Source: an uncultured Lachnospiraceae bacterium
Lineage (GTDB): Bacteria > Bacillota > Clostridia > Lachnospirales > Lachnospiraceae
Assembly: GCA_900550475.1 (NCBI GenBank)
Contig: URSA01000008.1
Coordinates: 67,214-131,213 of the forward strand
Reading direction: 5' to 3'
Length of the DNA: 64,000 bases
Shown: one piece after another, positions 16,180 to 25,056 of the stretch
How positions within the stretch are numbered: position 1 is the first letter of the stretch
How the letters are laid out: every line of letters starts with the position of its first letter
Made by a program: the position numbers and the translations under genes
The notes under the pieces: model-generated
The model's database searches: none
What the model saw: the letters and a program-made list of their open reading frames with translations, nothing else
Told to the model about the DNA's origin: nothing

Positions 16180-16676
16180 CGGGTGTACTTGTAATTCTGG
16201 CGGGCGTCGCCGCCTTTTATGTGTATGTGTACCGGAAGTTTACGGATACGCAGAAATTGAATTTCAAGATCGTGGCGGTCTATGTGTCGGCGCTGTCGTT
16301 TCTGCTTGTGGTTTCCGTGGCGGTGGCGTCGGTGAAGATGGTTTACGAAAACGAGCAGGACCGTACCGTTGCCGTGCGGATGAAGGATGTGGAGTATGAC
16401 TTGAGCAGGGGAGATCTGGCGTCTCTGCCCCAACGCATGCAGTCCTACAAGGATTACGAGGCGGATTTTGAGTATATCTGGGAGCGGCTTGAAATGTATG
16501 AGTGCAGCAACCGCTATCTTGTCTATGAGCGCGCCGCGCAGAACACGGGTGATGAACAGTACCGTCTGATGGCACAGGCTTACAGGGAACAGCTGCTTGC
16601 GCTCTGTAACCCGGAGTATGGGCAGAATGCGGACTATGCCGCCTTTTATCTGCGGCGGGCGGGGATTTCGGAGTGA
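16176..16676 (+). CDS. Small membrane protein of the kinase/zinc-ribbon operon
   Basis: A 166-aa protein of unknown family with two N-terminal membrane helices (about 3-19 and 31-53) and a soluble helical tail rich in Tyr, Glu and Arg (about 55-166). It lacks a zinc ribbon but its tail resembles the helical tails of the two preceding proteins in composition. Translationally coupled to the previous gene by a 4-base overlap and last in the run. Confidence 0.6.
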   Translation: MTGVLVILAGVAAFYVYVYRKFTDTQKLNFKIVAVYVSALSFLLVVSVAVASVKMVYENEQDRTVAVRMKDVEYDLSRGDLASLPQRMQSYKDYEADFEYIWERLEMYECSNRYLVYERAAQNTGDEQYRLMAQAYREQLLALCNPEYGQNADYAAFYLRRAGISE

Positions 16677-16684
16677 ATAGATTG

Positions 16685-16713
16685 TTGCGTTTTTGCCTGA
16701 AAAATACTATAAT
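16685..16713 (+). promoter_or_regulatory. Predicted promoter of apt
   Basis: TTGCGT (16685-16690), 17-base spacer, TATAAT (16708-16713), separating apt from the upstream kinase operon. Confidence 0.6.
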
Positions 16714-16757
16714 GTTTATTATTTATCCTGATGAAAAACGAAAGAGGGTATAGAGTG

Positions 16758-17282
16758 ATGAAAAAATTGGAAGAATATGTAAGGAGCATACCGGACTTTC
16801 CCGAGGAGGGAATCATTTTCCGTGATGTGACCAGTGTGCTGCAGGATGCGGACGGACTGCACCTTGCAATCGACACCATGCAGGATCTGGTGAAGGATCT
16901 GGATTATGATGTGGTAGTCGGTGCGGAATCAAGAGGATTTATCTTCGGTACTCCCATCGCATACAATAACCATAAGCCCTTTGTGCTGATCCGCAAGAAA
17001 GGAAAGCTTCCCTGTGAGACCATTGAACAGACTTACGATCTGGAGTACGGCACGGCGACCATCGAGATGCACAAGGACTCCATCAAGCCCGGACAGAAGG
17101 TGCTGATCGTGGACGATCTGATCGCTACGGGCGGAACCACGGAGGCTATGATCAAGCTGGTGGAAGCGCTGGGCGGCGAAGTGGCAGGTCTGCTGTTTTT
17201 GATGGAGCTTGCCGGACTGCACGGCAGGGAAAGACTGAAGAACTATCGAATGGATTCGGCAATTATTTACGAGGGCAAATAA
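16758..17282 (+). CDS. apt: Adenine phosphoribosyltransferase
   Basis: A 174-aa purine salvage enzyme making AMP from adenine and PRPP. It starts MKKLEEYVRSIPDFPEEG, and the PRPP loop is VLIVDDLIATGGTTEAM. ATG 16758 matches the family length; the nine upstream in-frame codons are probably untranslated. rel follows after 25 bases, the usual apt-rel neighbourhood in Firmicutes. Confidence 0.96.
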   Translation: MKKLEEYVRSIPDFPEEGIIFRDVTSVLQDADGLHLAIDTMQDLVKDLDYDVVVGAESRGFIFGTPIAYNNHKPFVLIRKKGKLPCETIEQTYDLEYGTATIEMHKDSIKPGQKVLIVDDLIATGGTTEAMIKLVEALGGEVAGLLFLMELAGLHGRERLKNYRMDSAIIYEGK

Positions 17283-17307
17283 TATCCCGGTAAGGACATG
17301 ATGGCAG

Positions 17308-19611
17308 ATGACAGAAGAAAAAAACGAGAAGGTCATTGATGACGGCAAAATAAGTGAATTAAAGGAATTTATGACGCCTGACGAACTCTATCAGGTTCTT
17401 ATTAAGCATGTGCAGAAATATCATCCGTCCGATGATATTTCCATGATCGAGAAGGCGTACCGTGTCGCAAGCGAGGCGCACAAGGATCAGAGAAGAAAAT
17501 CGGGAGAACCGTACATCATCCACCCGCTGCATGTGGCGATCATTCTGGCAGATCTTGAGATGGATAAGGAGACGATCGTCGCGGGGCTTTTACATGATGT
17601 GGTGGAAGACACCGTCATGACGGAGGAACAGATCGCCCAGGAGTTCGGAACCGAGGTGGCGCAGCTTGTGGACGGTGTGACCAAGCTTGCAAATATTCCG
17701 CTAAGCAGCGGAAGCGGATCCGAGAGTGACGCCAGACTGGAGATGCAGGCGGAAAATCTGAGAAAGATGTTCCTTGCCATGGCGAAGGATATCCGGGTAA
17801 TCATCATCAAGCTGGCAGACCGTCTGCACAATATGCGTACCCTGAAATATCAGAAGCCGGAGAGCCAGCAGCGCATTGCCAAGGAGACACTTGAGGTGTA
17901 TTCGCCCATTGCGCAGAGGCTTGGTATTTCTAAGATCAAGGTGGAGCTGGACGATCTATCCTTAAAATATCTGGAGCCGGATGCCTACTACGATCTGGTG
18001 GACAAAATTGCCGTCAGGAAGAGCGTGCGCGAAAAGTATATCGGCAGCATCGTGGCGGAGGTGAGCGAACATATCCGTAAGGCGGGAATCGAGGCGCAGA
18101 TCGACGGGCGTGTGAAGCATTTCTTCAGTATCTACAAGAAGATGAAGAACCAGAACAAGACGCTGGATCAGATCTACGACCTGTTCGCGGTGCGCATTAT
18201 TGTGGATACGGTGAAGGATTGCTATGCGGCGCTGGGTGTGATCCATGAAATGTATAAGCCCATCCCCGGCAGGTTTAAAGATTATATCGCAATGCCCAAG
18301 GCAAATATGTATCAGTCCCTCCACACTACGGTGATCGGCTCCACGGGGCAGCCTTTTGAGGTGCAGATCAGAACCTTTGAGATGCACAAGGCGGCGGAAT
18401 ACGGAATTGCCGCGCACTGGAAATACAAGGAAGCCTCTGACGGCAAGAAGGTGGAGACGCAGGAGGAGGAGAAGCTCACATGGCTTAGGCAGATTCTGGA
18501 ATGGCAGCGTGATACCTCGGACAACAGGGAATTTATGAACCTGCTTAAGAATGATCTGGATTTGTTCTCCGACAATGTGTACTGCTTTACGCCCAGCGGA
18601 GATGTGAAGAACCTTCCGGCGGGCTCGACCCCCATCGATTTTGCCTACAGCATCCACAGTGCGGTGGGAAACAAGATGGTGGGCGCAAGGGTGAACGGCA
18701 AGCTGGTTACGATCGATTACGAGATCAAGAACGGCGACCGTATCGAGATTATCACTTCCCAGAACTCCAAGGGCCCCAGCAGGGACTGGCTTAATATTGT
18801 CAAGAGTACGCAGGCAAAGAACAAGATCAACCAGTGGTTCAAGAATGAGCTGAAGGATGACAACATCATAAAGGGCAAGGAATTGCTCGCAACCTATTGC
18901 AAGACAAAGAATATTGCGCTCTCCAACCTCACAAGACAGGATTACATGGAGGCGATCCAGCGGAAGTACGGTTTTCAGGATTGGGATTCCGTGCTGGCTG
19001 CGATCGGACACGGTGCTCTGAAGGAGGGGCAGGTCATCAATAAGATGCTGGAGTACTATGACCGGGATCATAAGAAGGAGATGACCAATGAGGAGGTGCT
19101 TGCCGCTATTGCGGACAATGCCCAGAACACGAAGCAGACCGGAGCAAAATCCAAGAACGGTATTATTGTCAAGGGAATCACGGATGTTTCCGTGCGTTTC
19201 TCCAAGTGCTGTTCTCCCGTACCGGGGGATGAGATCGTGGGCTTTGTCACAAGAGGACGCGGCATTTCCATCCACAGAACCGATTGCGTGAATGTGCTGA
19301 ATCTACCAGAGATCGAGAGGGCGCGCCTGATCGAAGCCGAGTGGCAGGCGCCGGATCAGGGAGCGGAAGGAAAGTACATTGCGGATATCATCATATACGC
19401 CAACAACAGAAACGGGCTTCTGGCGGATATCTCCAAGGCGCTCACGGAGAAAAACATCGATATTCTCTCCATGAACACCAGAACCAACAAACAGGGGGTT
19501 GCAACCATGCAGACCTCGTTTGAGATCAGCGGAAGAGAAGAACTGAACAGGGTGATAGACAAGATCAGATCCATCGACAGTGTGATCGACATAGAAAGGA
19601 CGACAGGCTGA
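17308..19611 (+). CDS. rel: Bifunctional (p)ppGpp synthetase/hydrolase
   Basis: A 767-aa long RSH enzyme controlling the stringent response. The N-terminal HD hydrolase has LLHDVVEDT. The synthetase contains PIPGRFKDYIAMPKANMYQS. The C-terminal part has a TGS domain (VYCFTPSGDVKNLPAGSTPI), a helical and zinc-finger-like segment with SKCCSPVPGDEI, and an ACT domain. Residues of both active sites look intact, so both activities are expected. The stop and the next ATG share one base. Confidence 0.96.
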   Translation: MTEEKNEKVIDDGKISELKEFMTPDELYQVLIKHVQKYHPSDDISMIEKAYRVASEAHKDQRRKSGEPYIIHPLHVAIILADLEMDKETIVAGLLHDVVEDTVMTEEQIAQEFGTEVAQLVDGVTKLANIPLSSGSGSESDARLEMQAENLRKMFLAMAKDIRVIIIKLADRLHNMRTLKYQKPESQQRIAKETLEVYSPIAQRLGISKIKVELDDLSLKYLEPDAYYDLVDKIAVRKSVREKYIGSIVAEVSEHIRKAGIEAQIDGRVKHFFSIYKKMKNQNKTLDQIYDLFAVRIIVDTVKDCYAALGVIHEMYKPIPGRFKDYIAMPKANMYQSLHTTVIGSTGQPFEVQIRTFEMHKAAEYGIAAHWKYKEASDGKKVETQEEEKLTWLRQILEWQRDTSDNREFMNLLKNDLDLFSDNVYCFTPSGDVKNLPAGSTPIDFAYSIHSAVGNKMVGARVNGKLVTIDYEIKNGDRIEIITSQNSKGPSRDWLNIVKSTQAKNKINQWFKNELKDDNIIKGKELLATYCKTKNIALSNLTRQDYMEAIQRKYGFQDWDSVLAAIGHGALKEGQVINKMLEYYDRDHKKEMTNEEVLAAIADNAQNTKQTGAKSKNGIIVKGITDVSVRFSKCCSPVPGDEIVGFVTRGRGISIHRTDCVNVLNLPEIERARLIEAEWQAPDQGAEGKYIADIIIYANNRNGLLADISKALTEKNIDILSMNTRTNKQGVATMQTSFEISGREELNRVIDKIRSIDSVIDIERTTG

Positions 19612-20240
19612 TGGCAGAAATCAGAATCGGACGTATGGTGCTTGGCAGCTATGCAACCAACTGCTATCTGCTCTACAAAGAGGAGGATCCCCGGGTGATC
19701 GTGGTGGATCCGGCAGATCAGGGAGAGCAGATTTATAAGAAATTGACGGAGAAAGGCTTTCAGGTGGAAGCTATTTTCCTCACCCACGGTCATTTCGACC
19801 ATATCTGGGGGGCAAAGGCACTGAAGGAGATTTCCGGGGCGAAGATTTATGCCCTTGCGGAGGAGGTGCCGCTTTTGGAGAGCGCGAAACTGAATGTATC
19901 CCAGTGGGCGGGCAGAGCCTGCGTGCTGACACCGGATGTCCTGCTCTCCGACGGTGAGGAGGTTACGGTTGCCGGAATGTCCTGCAAGGTGCTTGCAACG
20001 CCCGGCCACACGGCGGGAAGCTGCTGCTACTATTTCCCTGCCGGGGAGCTTTGTGTGTGCGGCGATACCATTTTTCAGGAATCCGTGGGAAGAACGGACT
20101 TCCCTACCGGAAGCGCGAGCGCACTGGTAAACTCCATACGGGAGAAGATCTTTACATTGCCGGATGGCGTGCAGCTTTATCCGGGGCACGGCGACAGCAC
20201 CACGGTTGAACATGAAAAGCAGTATAATCCCTATTGTTAG
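19611..20240 (+). CDS. MBL-fold metallohydrolase (glyoxalase II-like)
   Basis: A 209-aa zinc hydrolase with the binuclear metal motif LTHGHFDHIWG, a second ligand region ATPGHTAGS, and the end motif LYPGHGDST. Size and motifs match the YcbL/GloB-like subgroup commonly found after rel in Clostridia. The substrate cannot be told from sequence. Confidence 0.88.
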   Translation: MAEIRIGRMVLGSYATNCYLLYKEEDPRVIVVDPADQGEQIYKKLTEKGFQVEAIFLTHGHFDHIWGAKALKEISGAKIYALAEEVPLLESAKLNVSQWAGRACVLTPDVLLSDGEEVTVAGMSCKVLATPGHTAGSCCYYFPAGELCVCGDTIFQESVGRTDFPTGSASALVNSIREKIFTLPDGVQLYPGHGDSTTVEHEKQYNPYC

Positions 20241-20251
20241 CGGAGCGGATG

Positions 20252-21739
20252 ATGGCATTTACAGTACAAACAAACAGAACAGATTACGAATATGATATTC
20301 ACTCACTGGTGAAGGCTTTTTATCCACAGGAGAGTGTAAACGTGCTCACACCGGATACGGGGGAGAGCAAAAGAAAGGAACTGCTGGAGGATCTTCGGAT
20401 GGAGGTCCTCCTGTTTCGGAACGGGGAAGGAAGCGACGGAGCAAAGATTGCCTTTTTTAGTGAGGACGGCAAAAAGACCGTCCATTCTTTTGCTTATACC
20501 GGCGATGAGGAGGATGAGAAGGAATTTAAGAAGGCAACCAAGCGATTTCTGTACGAGGTGCTCACGGAGGAGACGGGCAGGAGTCTGCCGTGGGGAAACC
20601 TGACAGGAATCCGTCCGACCAAGATTGCCATGGGGCTTTTGGAGGAGGGAAGCACGCCTGCGCAGACGGAGGCTTTCCTTAGGGAGAGCCATTTTGTCAG
20701 CGGGGAGAAAGCGGCGCTTGCGGTGGATATCGCAGAGCGCGAAAAAAAAATCTTAGCGGATATCCACTATGAGAATGGGTACAGTCTTTATATCGGGATT
20801 CCGTTTTGCCCCACCACCTGCCTGTATTGTTCCTTTACCTCCAACCCGATCTGCAAGTGGCGTGACCGTGTGGGGGAGTATATCGACTGCCTGATCCGGG
20901 AAATGCGCTTCACAAGGGAAGCATTCGACGGAAAAATACTGGACAGTGTATACATAGGTGGGGGAACGCCCACAACACTGACGGCAGAGCAGTTTGACCG
21001 TCTGCTGACCGCACTTAAGGAAATCTTTGATTTTTCCACCGTGCAGGAGTTTACTGTGGAGGCGGGGAGAGCGGACAGCATTACGAGGGATAAGCTGGAA
21101 ATCCTGAAAAAGCATAAGGTGGGACGCATCAGCGTGAACCCGCAGACCATGAAGGAGGAGACCCTTAGGCTGATCGGAAGACAGGCGACGGCGGCACAGG
21201 TGAAGGAAGCCTTTGCACTCGCCAGAGAGGTGGGCAGCTTCAACATTAATATGGATATTATTCTGGGACTTCCGGGAGAGGACAAGGCGGATGTGCAGCG
21301 CACCATAGAGGAGATAATTGCTTTGAAACCGGATTCCCTGACTGTCCATTCCCTTGCCACCAAGCGCGCCTCAAAGCTGGCACAGTGGATCCTGGAGAAC
21401 GGCATTTCTACCATCCGCAACACGGATGCCACCATGGCGATCGCCGCCGAAGGCGCCGCGCAGATGGGGATGCACCCCTACTACCTCTACCGCCAGAAAA
21501 ACATGTCCGGCAATTTTGAAAATGTGGGCTACGCCACCGAGGGCAACTACGGTATCTACAACATTCTGATCATGGAGGAGAAACAGACGATCGTCGCATT
21601 GGGTGCCGGAAGCATCAGCAAGCGCGTTTATCCGGGCGGCAGGATCGAGCGAAGTGAGAATGTCAAGGACGTGGGGCTTTACATGGAGAAAATCGATGAG
21701 ATGATCGAGCGGAAGCGGAAGCTGTTTGAAGAAGAATAG
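20252..21739 (+). CDS. hemZ: Coproporphyrinogen dehydrogenase HemZ-type radical SAM protein
   Basis: A 495-aa radical SAM enzyme. The Fe-S motif is CPTTCLYCSF (CxxxCxxC), the SAM Gly-rich segment is SVYIGGGTPTTL, and the HemN-like C-terminal half contains NILIMEEKQTIVALGAGS. The N-terminal 150 residues are the extra region of HemZ. Members are annotated as oxygen-independent coproporphyrinogen III dehydrogenases, but some have other or unproven roles. ATG 20252 has GGAG 6 bases upstream; the longer TTG start overlaps the previous gene. Confidence 0.85.
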   Translation: MAFTVQTNRTDYEYDIHSLVKAFYPQESVNVLTPDTGESKRKELLEDLRMEVLLFRNGEGSDGAKIAFFSEDGKKTVHSFAYTGDEEDEKEFKKATKRFLYEVLTEETGRSLPWGNLTGIRPTKIAMGLLEEGSTPAQTEAFLRESHFVSGEKAALAVDIAEREKKILADIHYENGYSLYIGIPFCPTTCLYCSFTSNPICKWRDRVGEYIDCLIREMRFTREAFDGKILDSVYIGGGTPTTLTAEQFDRLLTALKEIFDFSTVQEFTVEAGRADSITRDKLEILKKHKVGRISVNPQTMKEETLRLIGRQATAAQVKEAFALAREVGSFNINMDIILGLPGEDKADVQRTIEEIIALKPDSLTVHSLATKRASKLAQWILENGISTIRNTDATMAIAAEGAAQMGMHPYYLYRQKNMSGNFENVGYATEGNYGIYNILIMEEKQTIVALGAGSISKRVYPGGRIERSENVKDVGLYMEKIDEMIERKRKLFEEE

Positions 21740-21764
21740 CTGGATTTTCTATAAAATATTATAG

Positions 21765-22022
21765 TTACGTCGTCTGCACCGGTGGTTTCATTTTCTGCTT
21801 CGGCACATGGGAAAGGTACTTATCAAGTCGCGTTTCTTCTAATGTGGCAACCAATTCCATAAATGGCTGTAAGTCTCCCTCAGCAGCATATTTGTCCAAT
21901 GCATTATAATAATCCAGCCGGTCTTCTTTCGCCACAGATACCGGTAAGAAACCATTTTTAAGCAACTGGTAGTTCATAAGAAGTCTTGATGTTCTGCCGT
22001 TACCATCTAAAAAAGGATGAAT
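21765..22022 (-). pseudogene. Fic/DOC-domain protein fragment (C-terminal remnant)
   Basis: On the minus strand the frame reads IHPFLDGNGRTSRLLMNYQL and on to a stop at 21765, about 85 residues. This is the active-site loop HPFxDGNGRxxR and C-terminal helices of a Fic AMPylase-type protein. The N-terminal two thirds, including the flap, are missing: just upstream the sequence turns into an unrelated GNAT gene fragment on the other strand. There is no proper start; ATG 21977 lies behind the active-site motif. Confidence 0.75.
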
Positions 22023-22026
22023 ACAA

Positions 22027-22240
22027 ATGTGGACAGACAGCAGCGTGGAAGAATTGCAGGATGGATTCCGGGAATTGGCAGGGAAAAGAGATGCGGCATG
22101 CTTTATAAAATACGTTGACGATCAACCTGTTGGGTTTGCGCAGTGTCAGTTGCGGCATGACTATGTGGAAGGAACCGAGAACTCCCCCGAGGGATATCTG
22201 GAGGGAATTTTTGTTACCGGGGAATATCGGAAAAAAGGAT
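22027..22240 (+). pseudogene. GNAT acetyltransferase fragment, aminoglycoside 6'-type
   Basis: The frame gives SVEELQDGFRELAG, DAACFIKYVDDQPVGFAQCQ, then LRHDYVEG and GYLEGIFVTGEYRKKGY, typical of small AAC(6')-like GNAT proteins. About 20 N-terminal residues are missing, as is everything after the acetyl-CoA loop start. The frame then runs into the antisense of the SHOCT gene. It abuts the Fic fragment, so two deletions fused unrelated remnants. It should not be active. Confidence 0.7.
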
Positions 22241-22261
22241 ACGTAGGAGAGAAAGGGCGGT

Positions 22262-22750
22262 CTAAAGTCCCAGTATTTTCTTCTTTGCGGCGGTAAATTC
22301 ATCCTCGGTTATAATGCCCTGTTTATAAAGGTCATTGTATTTTCTGATTTCGTCCGCGCCGGAATGGGCAGGAGTTACAGGCACACGGCTGGCCTTTGTT
22401 TCTGAAATTTTCTCAAAAATGAGCTGGTAGAACTGCTCCGCTTTTTCAGAATCGGAGAGCCAGCTCAGAAGAACAACATTTTCATCCTGCTGTGTGCCTC
22501 GTGTGGGGCCATACACCAGGTCAAATTTTGGAGAGCTCGGGTTCGATCCGGGCGTGATAAACTGAAAATATCCACCGTTGATGCCGGGCTTTTTATAGCC
22601 GATGGAGGTCAGATCGGAATAGAAAAAGGTCTTGTTTCCCTTGGCTCCGGAAAAGAAAGCGTATGTCGTAAGCCCTTTTCTTTCAATTTCAATCCGATCT
22701 TCATAAGCAATCATTGTTCCGTTGATACCTTTTAACCGCATCAGTTCCAT
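22262..22750 (-). CDS. SHOCT-domain protein with DUF4429-like N-terminus
   Basis: A 162-aa cytosolic protein. The N-terminal 110 residues have a PH-like beta pattern (MELMRLKGINGTMIAYEDRI, TSIGYKKPG). A short SHOCT motif ends the protein: DEIRKYNDLYKQGIITEDEF. SHOCT motifs are thought to promote oligomerisation. ATG 22750 has GGGAGG about 8 bases upstream on the minus strand. Function unknown. It sits between gene fragments, but its own frame is intact. Confidence 0.7.
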   Translation of the reverse strand: MELMRLKGINGTMIAYEDRIEIERKGLTTYAFFSGAKGNKTFFYSDLTSIGYKKPGINGGYFQFITPGSNPSSPKFDLVYGPTRGTQQDENVVLLSWLSDSEKAEQFYQLIFEKISETKASRVPVTPAHSGADEIRKYNDLYKQGIITEDEFTAAKKKILGL

Positions 22751-22800
22751 ACAAAATCCTCCCATAACACCTTACTTGATTTTACCATAAAAGAATGTAC

Positions 22801-23244
22801 TAATACACAGGAAATTTTGCGAAAAGACAGGGAATGGCGGGGGAAGTGCCGGAATATATCCTTGACATCTTTGAAGCGGGTGAGCACACCTTGCTGTACC
22901 ATGAGAATGGAGACGGTGTTGCATTGTCGGGCGGTGAGGCGCAGAAGGTGGCAATCGCCGGAGCGTTGTATAAAGATGCGCCCTTTGTGATTCTGGACGG
23001 GCCGACGGCGGCGCTTGATCCGGTTGCGGAGGCGGAAATCTATGAAACCTTTGATGTGCCGGTCGGAGAAAAGACGGCGATCTATGTCTCGCACCGGATG
23101 AGCAGTTGTAAGTTCTGCGACCTTATTGTGGTTTTGGCGGAGGGTGAGATCGCGGAGGAGGGAGACCATGAATCACTTTTACAGAGGGGAGGCATCTATG
23201 CCGGACTTTACCGCACACAGGCACAATACTACAACGAGGGCTGA
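22801..23244 (+). pseudogene. ABC exporter ATPase C-terminal fragment
   Basis: The open frame (ATG 22834, 136 aa) contains only the end of an ABC exporter nucleotide-binding domain: signature ALSGGEAQKVAIAGALYKD, Walker B VILDGPTAALDP, H-loop YVSHRMSSC, and a typical tail GIYAGLYRTQAQYY. Membrane helices, Walker A and Q-loop are absent. The catalytic glutamate after Walker B is Gly (DGP for DEP) and the conserved Arg of ARALYKD is Gly. It is best read as a decaying remnant. Confidence 0.8.
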
Positions 23245-23316
23245 TTGAAAATGTGACCGGGGAATGCTACAATGGCAATGTCCGATGAGAGAGAAACGGA
23301 CAGGAAGGGTTTTGGA

Positions 23317-23943
23317 ATGGCAATGGAACAGAGAACAATATTATATGGGACGGGAAATCCGGCAAAGCTGGATGCCATGAGAAGGAGGCTGCGCACGCTG
23401 GGTGTGGAAGTGACCGGATTGAACGAGATGCGGGAAAAGGGCTATGCGATCCCTGTTGTATCGGAGAACGGAACCACGCCGCTTGAAAATGCGAGACTGA
23501 AGGCAAGGGCATATTTTGCGGCGTTTCATATGCCGGTGTTTTCCTGTGATTCCGGGTTGTTCTTTGACAATGTTTCAGAGGAGGATCAGCCGGGCGTGCA
23601 TGTCCGCACCGTAAACGGAAAGTACCTGACGGATGAGGAAATGGTGGCACACTATACCGGGCTGGTTCATAAGTACGGAAACCTGACGGCACACTATAAG
23701 AACGCCATTTGTCTGATTCTGGATGAGCATAGCGAGTACGAGGCGATGGAGCCATCCATGGAGAGTGAGAAATTTATCATAACGGACAAGCCTTACGCAA
23801 GAACCAAGAAGGGGTTCCCACTTGACAGCCTGTCCCTCGATATCAAAACCGGAAAATATTATTACGACCTGCCGGAGGAGGCACTGGATCAGGTGGCGGT
23901 GGAGGATGGATTTCTACAATTCTTCGCCGGGGTGCTCCGCTGA
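23317..23943 (+). CDS. RdgB/HAM1-like nucleoside triphosphate pyrophosphatase
   Basis: A 208-aa Ham1-superfamily protein, likely hydrolysing non-canonical purine NTPs such as dITP or XTP. The N-terminus ILYGTGNPAKLDAMRRRL matches the substrate loop. ENGTTPLENARLKARAYF and FSCDSGLFFDNV correspond to the metal-binding Glu and Asp segments. It diverges from the housekeeping RdgB in its middle (PGVHVRTVNGK), so substrate range may differ. GGAAGGG is 7 bases before ATG 23317. Its 3' end overlaps the convergent neighbour by 30 bases. Confidence 0.75.
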   Translation: MAMEQRTILYGTGNPAKLDAMRRRLRTLGVEVTGLNEMREKGYAIPVVSENGTTPLENARLKARAYFAAFHMPVFSCDSGLFFDNVSEEDQPGVHVRTVNGKYLTDEEMVAHYTGLVHKYGNLTAHYKNAICLILDEHSEYEAMEPSMESEKFIITDKPYARTKKGFPLDSLSLDIKTGKYYYDLPEEALDQVAVEDGFLQFFAGVLR

Positions 23944-24399
23944 AGGGTCAAATACATAGACCTGATCCTCGGTTTCTTTTGCCAACCGGCTGGCGCGTTC
24001 TTCCATGGCGGCGAGGCTGCGCTTTAGCTTGGGATAGGTGGTTGCATCTTTGTATATAAAGTAAACGGAAACCAGAAACAGGCATGCGGAAAGGATGTTG
24101 GAGAAGGTGGTGTTGACGCCCAGAAGCGGAAGCGCCTCGTGCAGCGTAGCACCGCTTCCCATCAGTGTGACGATGGTGCGCAGGTAGGAAAGGTGGGTCC
24201 TGTCCGCGGCGAGGCGGCTGTTTGTGAGCGCCAGATCCGTGCGGATCTTGGCAAACTCAGTCCTTTCCATGGCTAAACTGTTCTGGTTGAAGGCAAGCGC
24301 ATCATCGGCGGCGATGGAATCCGGGATCTTTCTCGGGCTGCCGGAACCGATCTCCGCGTTGATGAGTGCTTTTTCTTTTTTCTCTGTTTTGTTCTGCAT
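23914..24399 (-). CDS. DUF202-like membrane protein
   Basis: A 161-aa protein. The central part has LAADRTHLSYLRTIVTLMG, like the conserved helix of DUF202 (YidH) proteins, then two membrane helices (about residues 83-99 and 104-124). The N-terminus is Lys/Glu-rich and probably cytosolic; the C-terminal helix is charged. ATG 24399 has GGAG upstream. Role unknown. Confidence 0.6.
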   Translation of the reverse strand: MQNKTEKKEKALINAEIGSGSPRKIPDSIAADDALAFNQNSLAMERTEFAKIRTDLALTNSRLAADRTHLSYLRTIVTLMGSGATLHEALPLLGVNTTFSNILSACLFLVSVYFIYKDATTYPKLKRSLAAMEERASRLAKETEDQVYVFDPSAEHPGEEL

Positions 24400-24466
24400 A
24401 TGTTTTCTCCGTTTCCCAAACATCTCTCTCCTCTCATTTTACCGTTTCTTGGGCAAAATTACAATC

Positions 24467-24495
24467 TTAACAGTTTTTTTGTTGTGTGCTATAAT
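24467..24495 (+). promoter_or_regulatory. Predicted promoter of the Rrf2 gene
   Basis: TTAACA (24467-24472), 17-base spacer, TATAAT (24490-24495) with TGn extension; the 5' leader is about 95 bases. Confidence 0.65.
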
Positions 24496-24594
24496 AAGCC
24501 TCAAGGAAAAGAAGCGGCTGTGAAGCAGGATGCGGAGTGCGATAGTACGGATTCTTATCATGTATTACAAAAGCGGGAAGGGGCGGAGAAAGAA

Positions 24595-25029
24595 ATGAAG
24601 ATTTCCACAAAGGGGCGCTACGCGCTGCGCCTGATGATCGATCTGGCAATCAACTGTGACGGGACACCGGTCAGCATCAAGGATATTTCCGCAAGACAGG
24701 ACATTTCGGACAAGTATCTGGAACAGATTATTTCCACATTGAACAAAGCGGGATTCGTAAAGAGCGTGAGAGGCCCGCAGGGGGGCTATACCCTGACCAG
24801 ACAACCAAGGGAGTATACGGTGGGGATGATCTTGCGGCTGACGGAGGGAAGCCTTGCGCCGGTTTCCTGTCTGGAGCATGAACCGAATACCTGTGACAGA
24901 CAGGAGTTCTGTGCCACCCTCAGATTGTGGAAAATGCTGGATGAGGCGATAAAGGGTGTGGTGGACAAAGTCACTCTGGAGGATCTTGTGGCGTGGCAGA
25001 GAGAGACGGTTGATAACTACGTGATTTAG
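24595..25029 (+). CDS. Rrf2-family transcriptional regulator with IscR-like cysteines
   Basis: A 144-aa winged-helix regulator. MKISTKGRYALRLMIDLA is the usual Rrf2 start, and DISDKYLEQIISTLNKAGFV is the recognition region. Three cysteines at 92, 100 and 106 (SCLEHEPNTCDRQEFC) fall where IscR binds a [2Fe-2S] cluster, so it may sense Fe-S status, redox or NO. In relatives it often precedes iscS-nifU, but here the next gene is asparaginase. ATG 24595 has GGAG upstream; the longer frame has no family similarity. Confidence 0.9.
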   Translation: MKISTKGRYALRLMIDLAINCDGTPVSIKDISARQDISDKYLEQIISTLNKAGFVKSVRGPQGGYTLTRQPREYTVGMILRLTEGSLAPVSCLEHEPNTCDRQEFCATLRLWKMLDEAIKGVVDKVTLEDLVAWQRETVDNYVI

Positions 25030-25056
25030 AACGAATGGCAACAGACGGGAGGAAAC

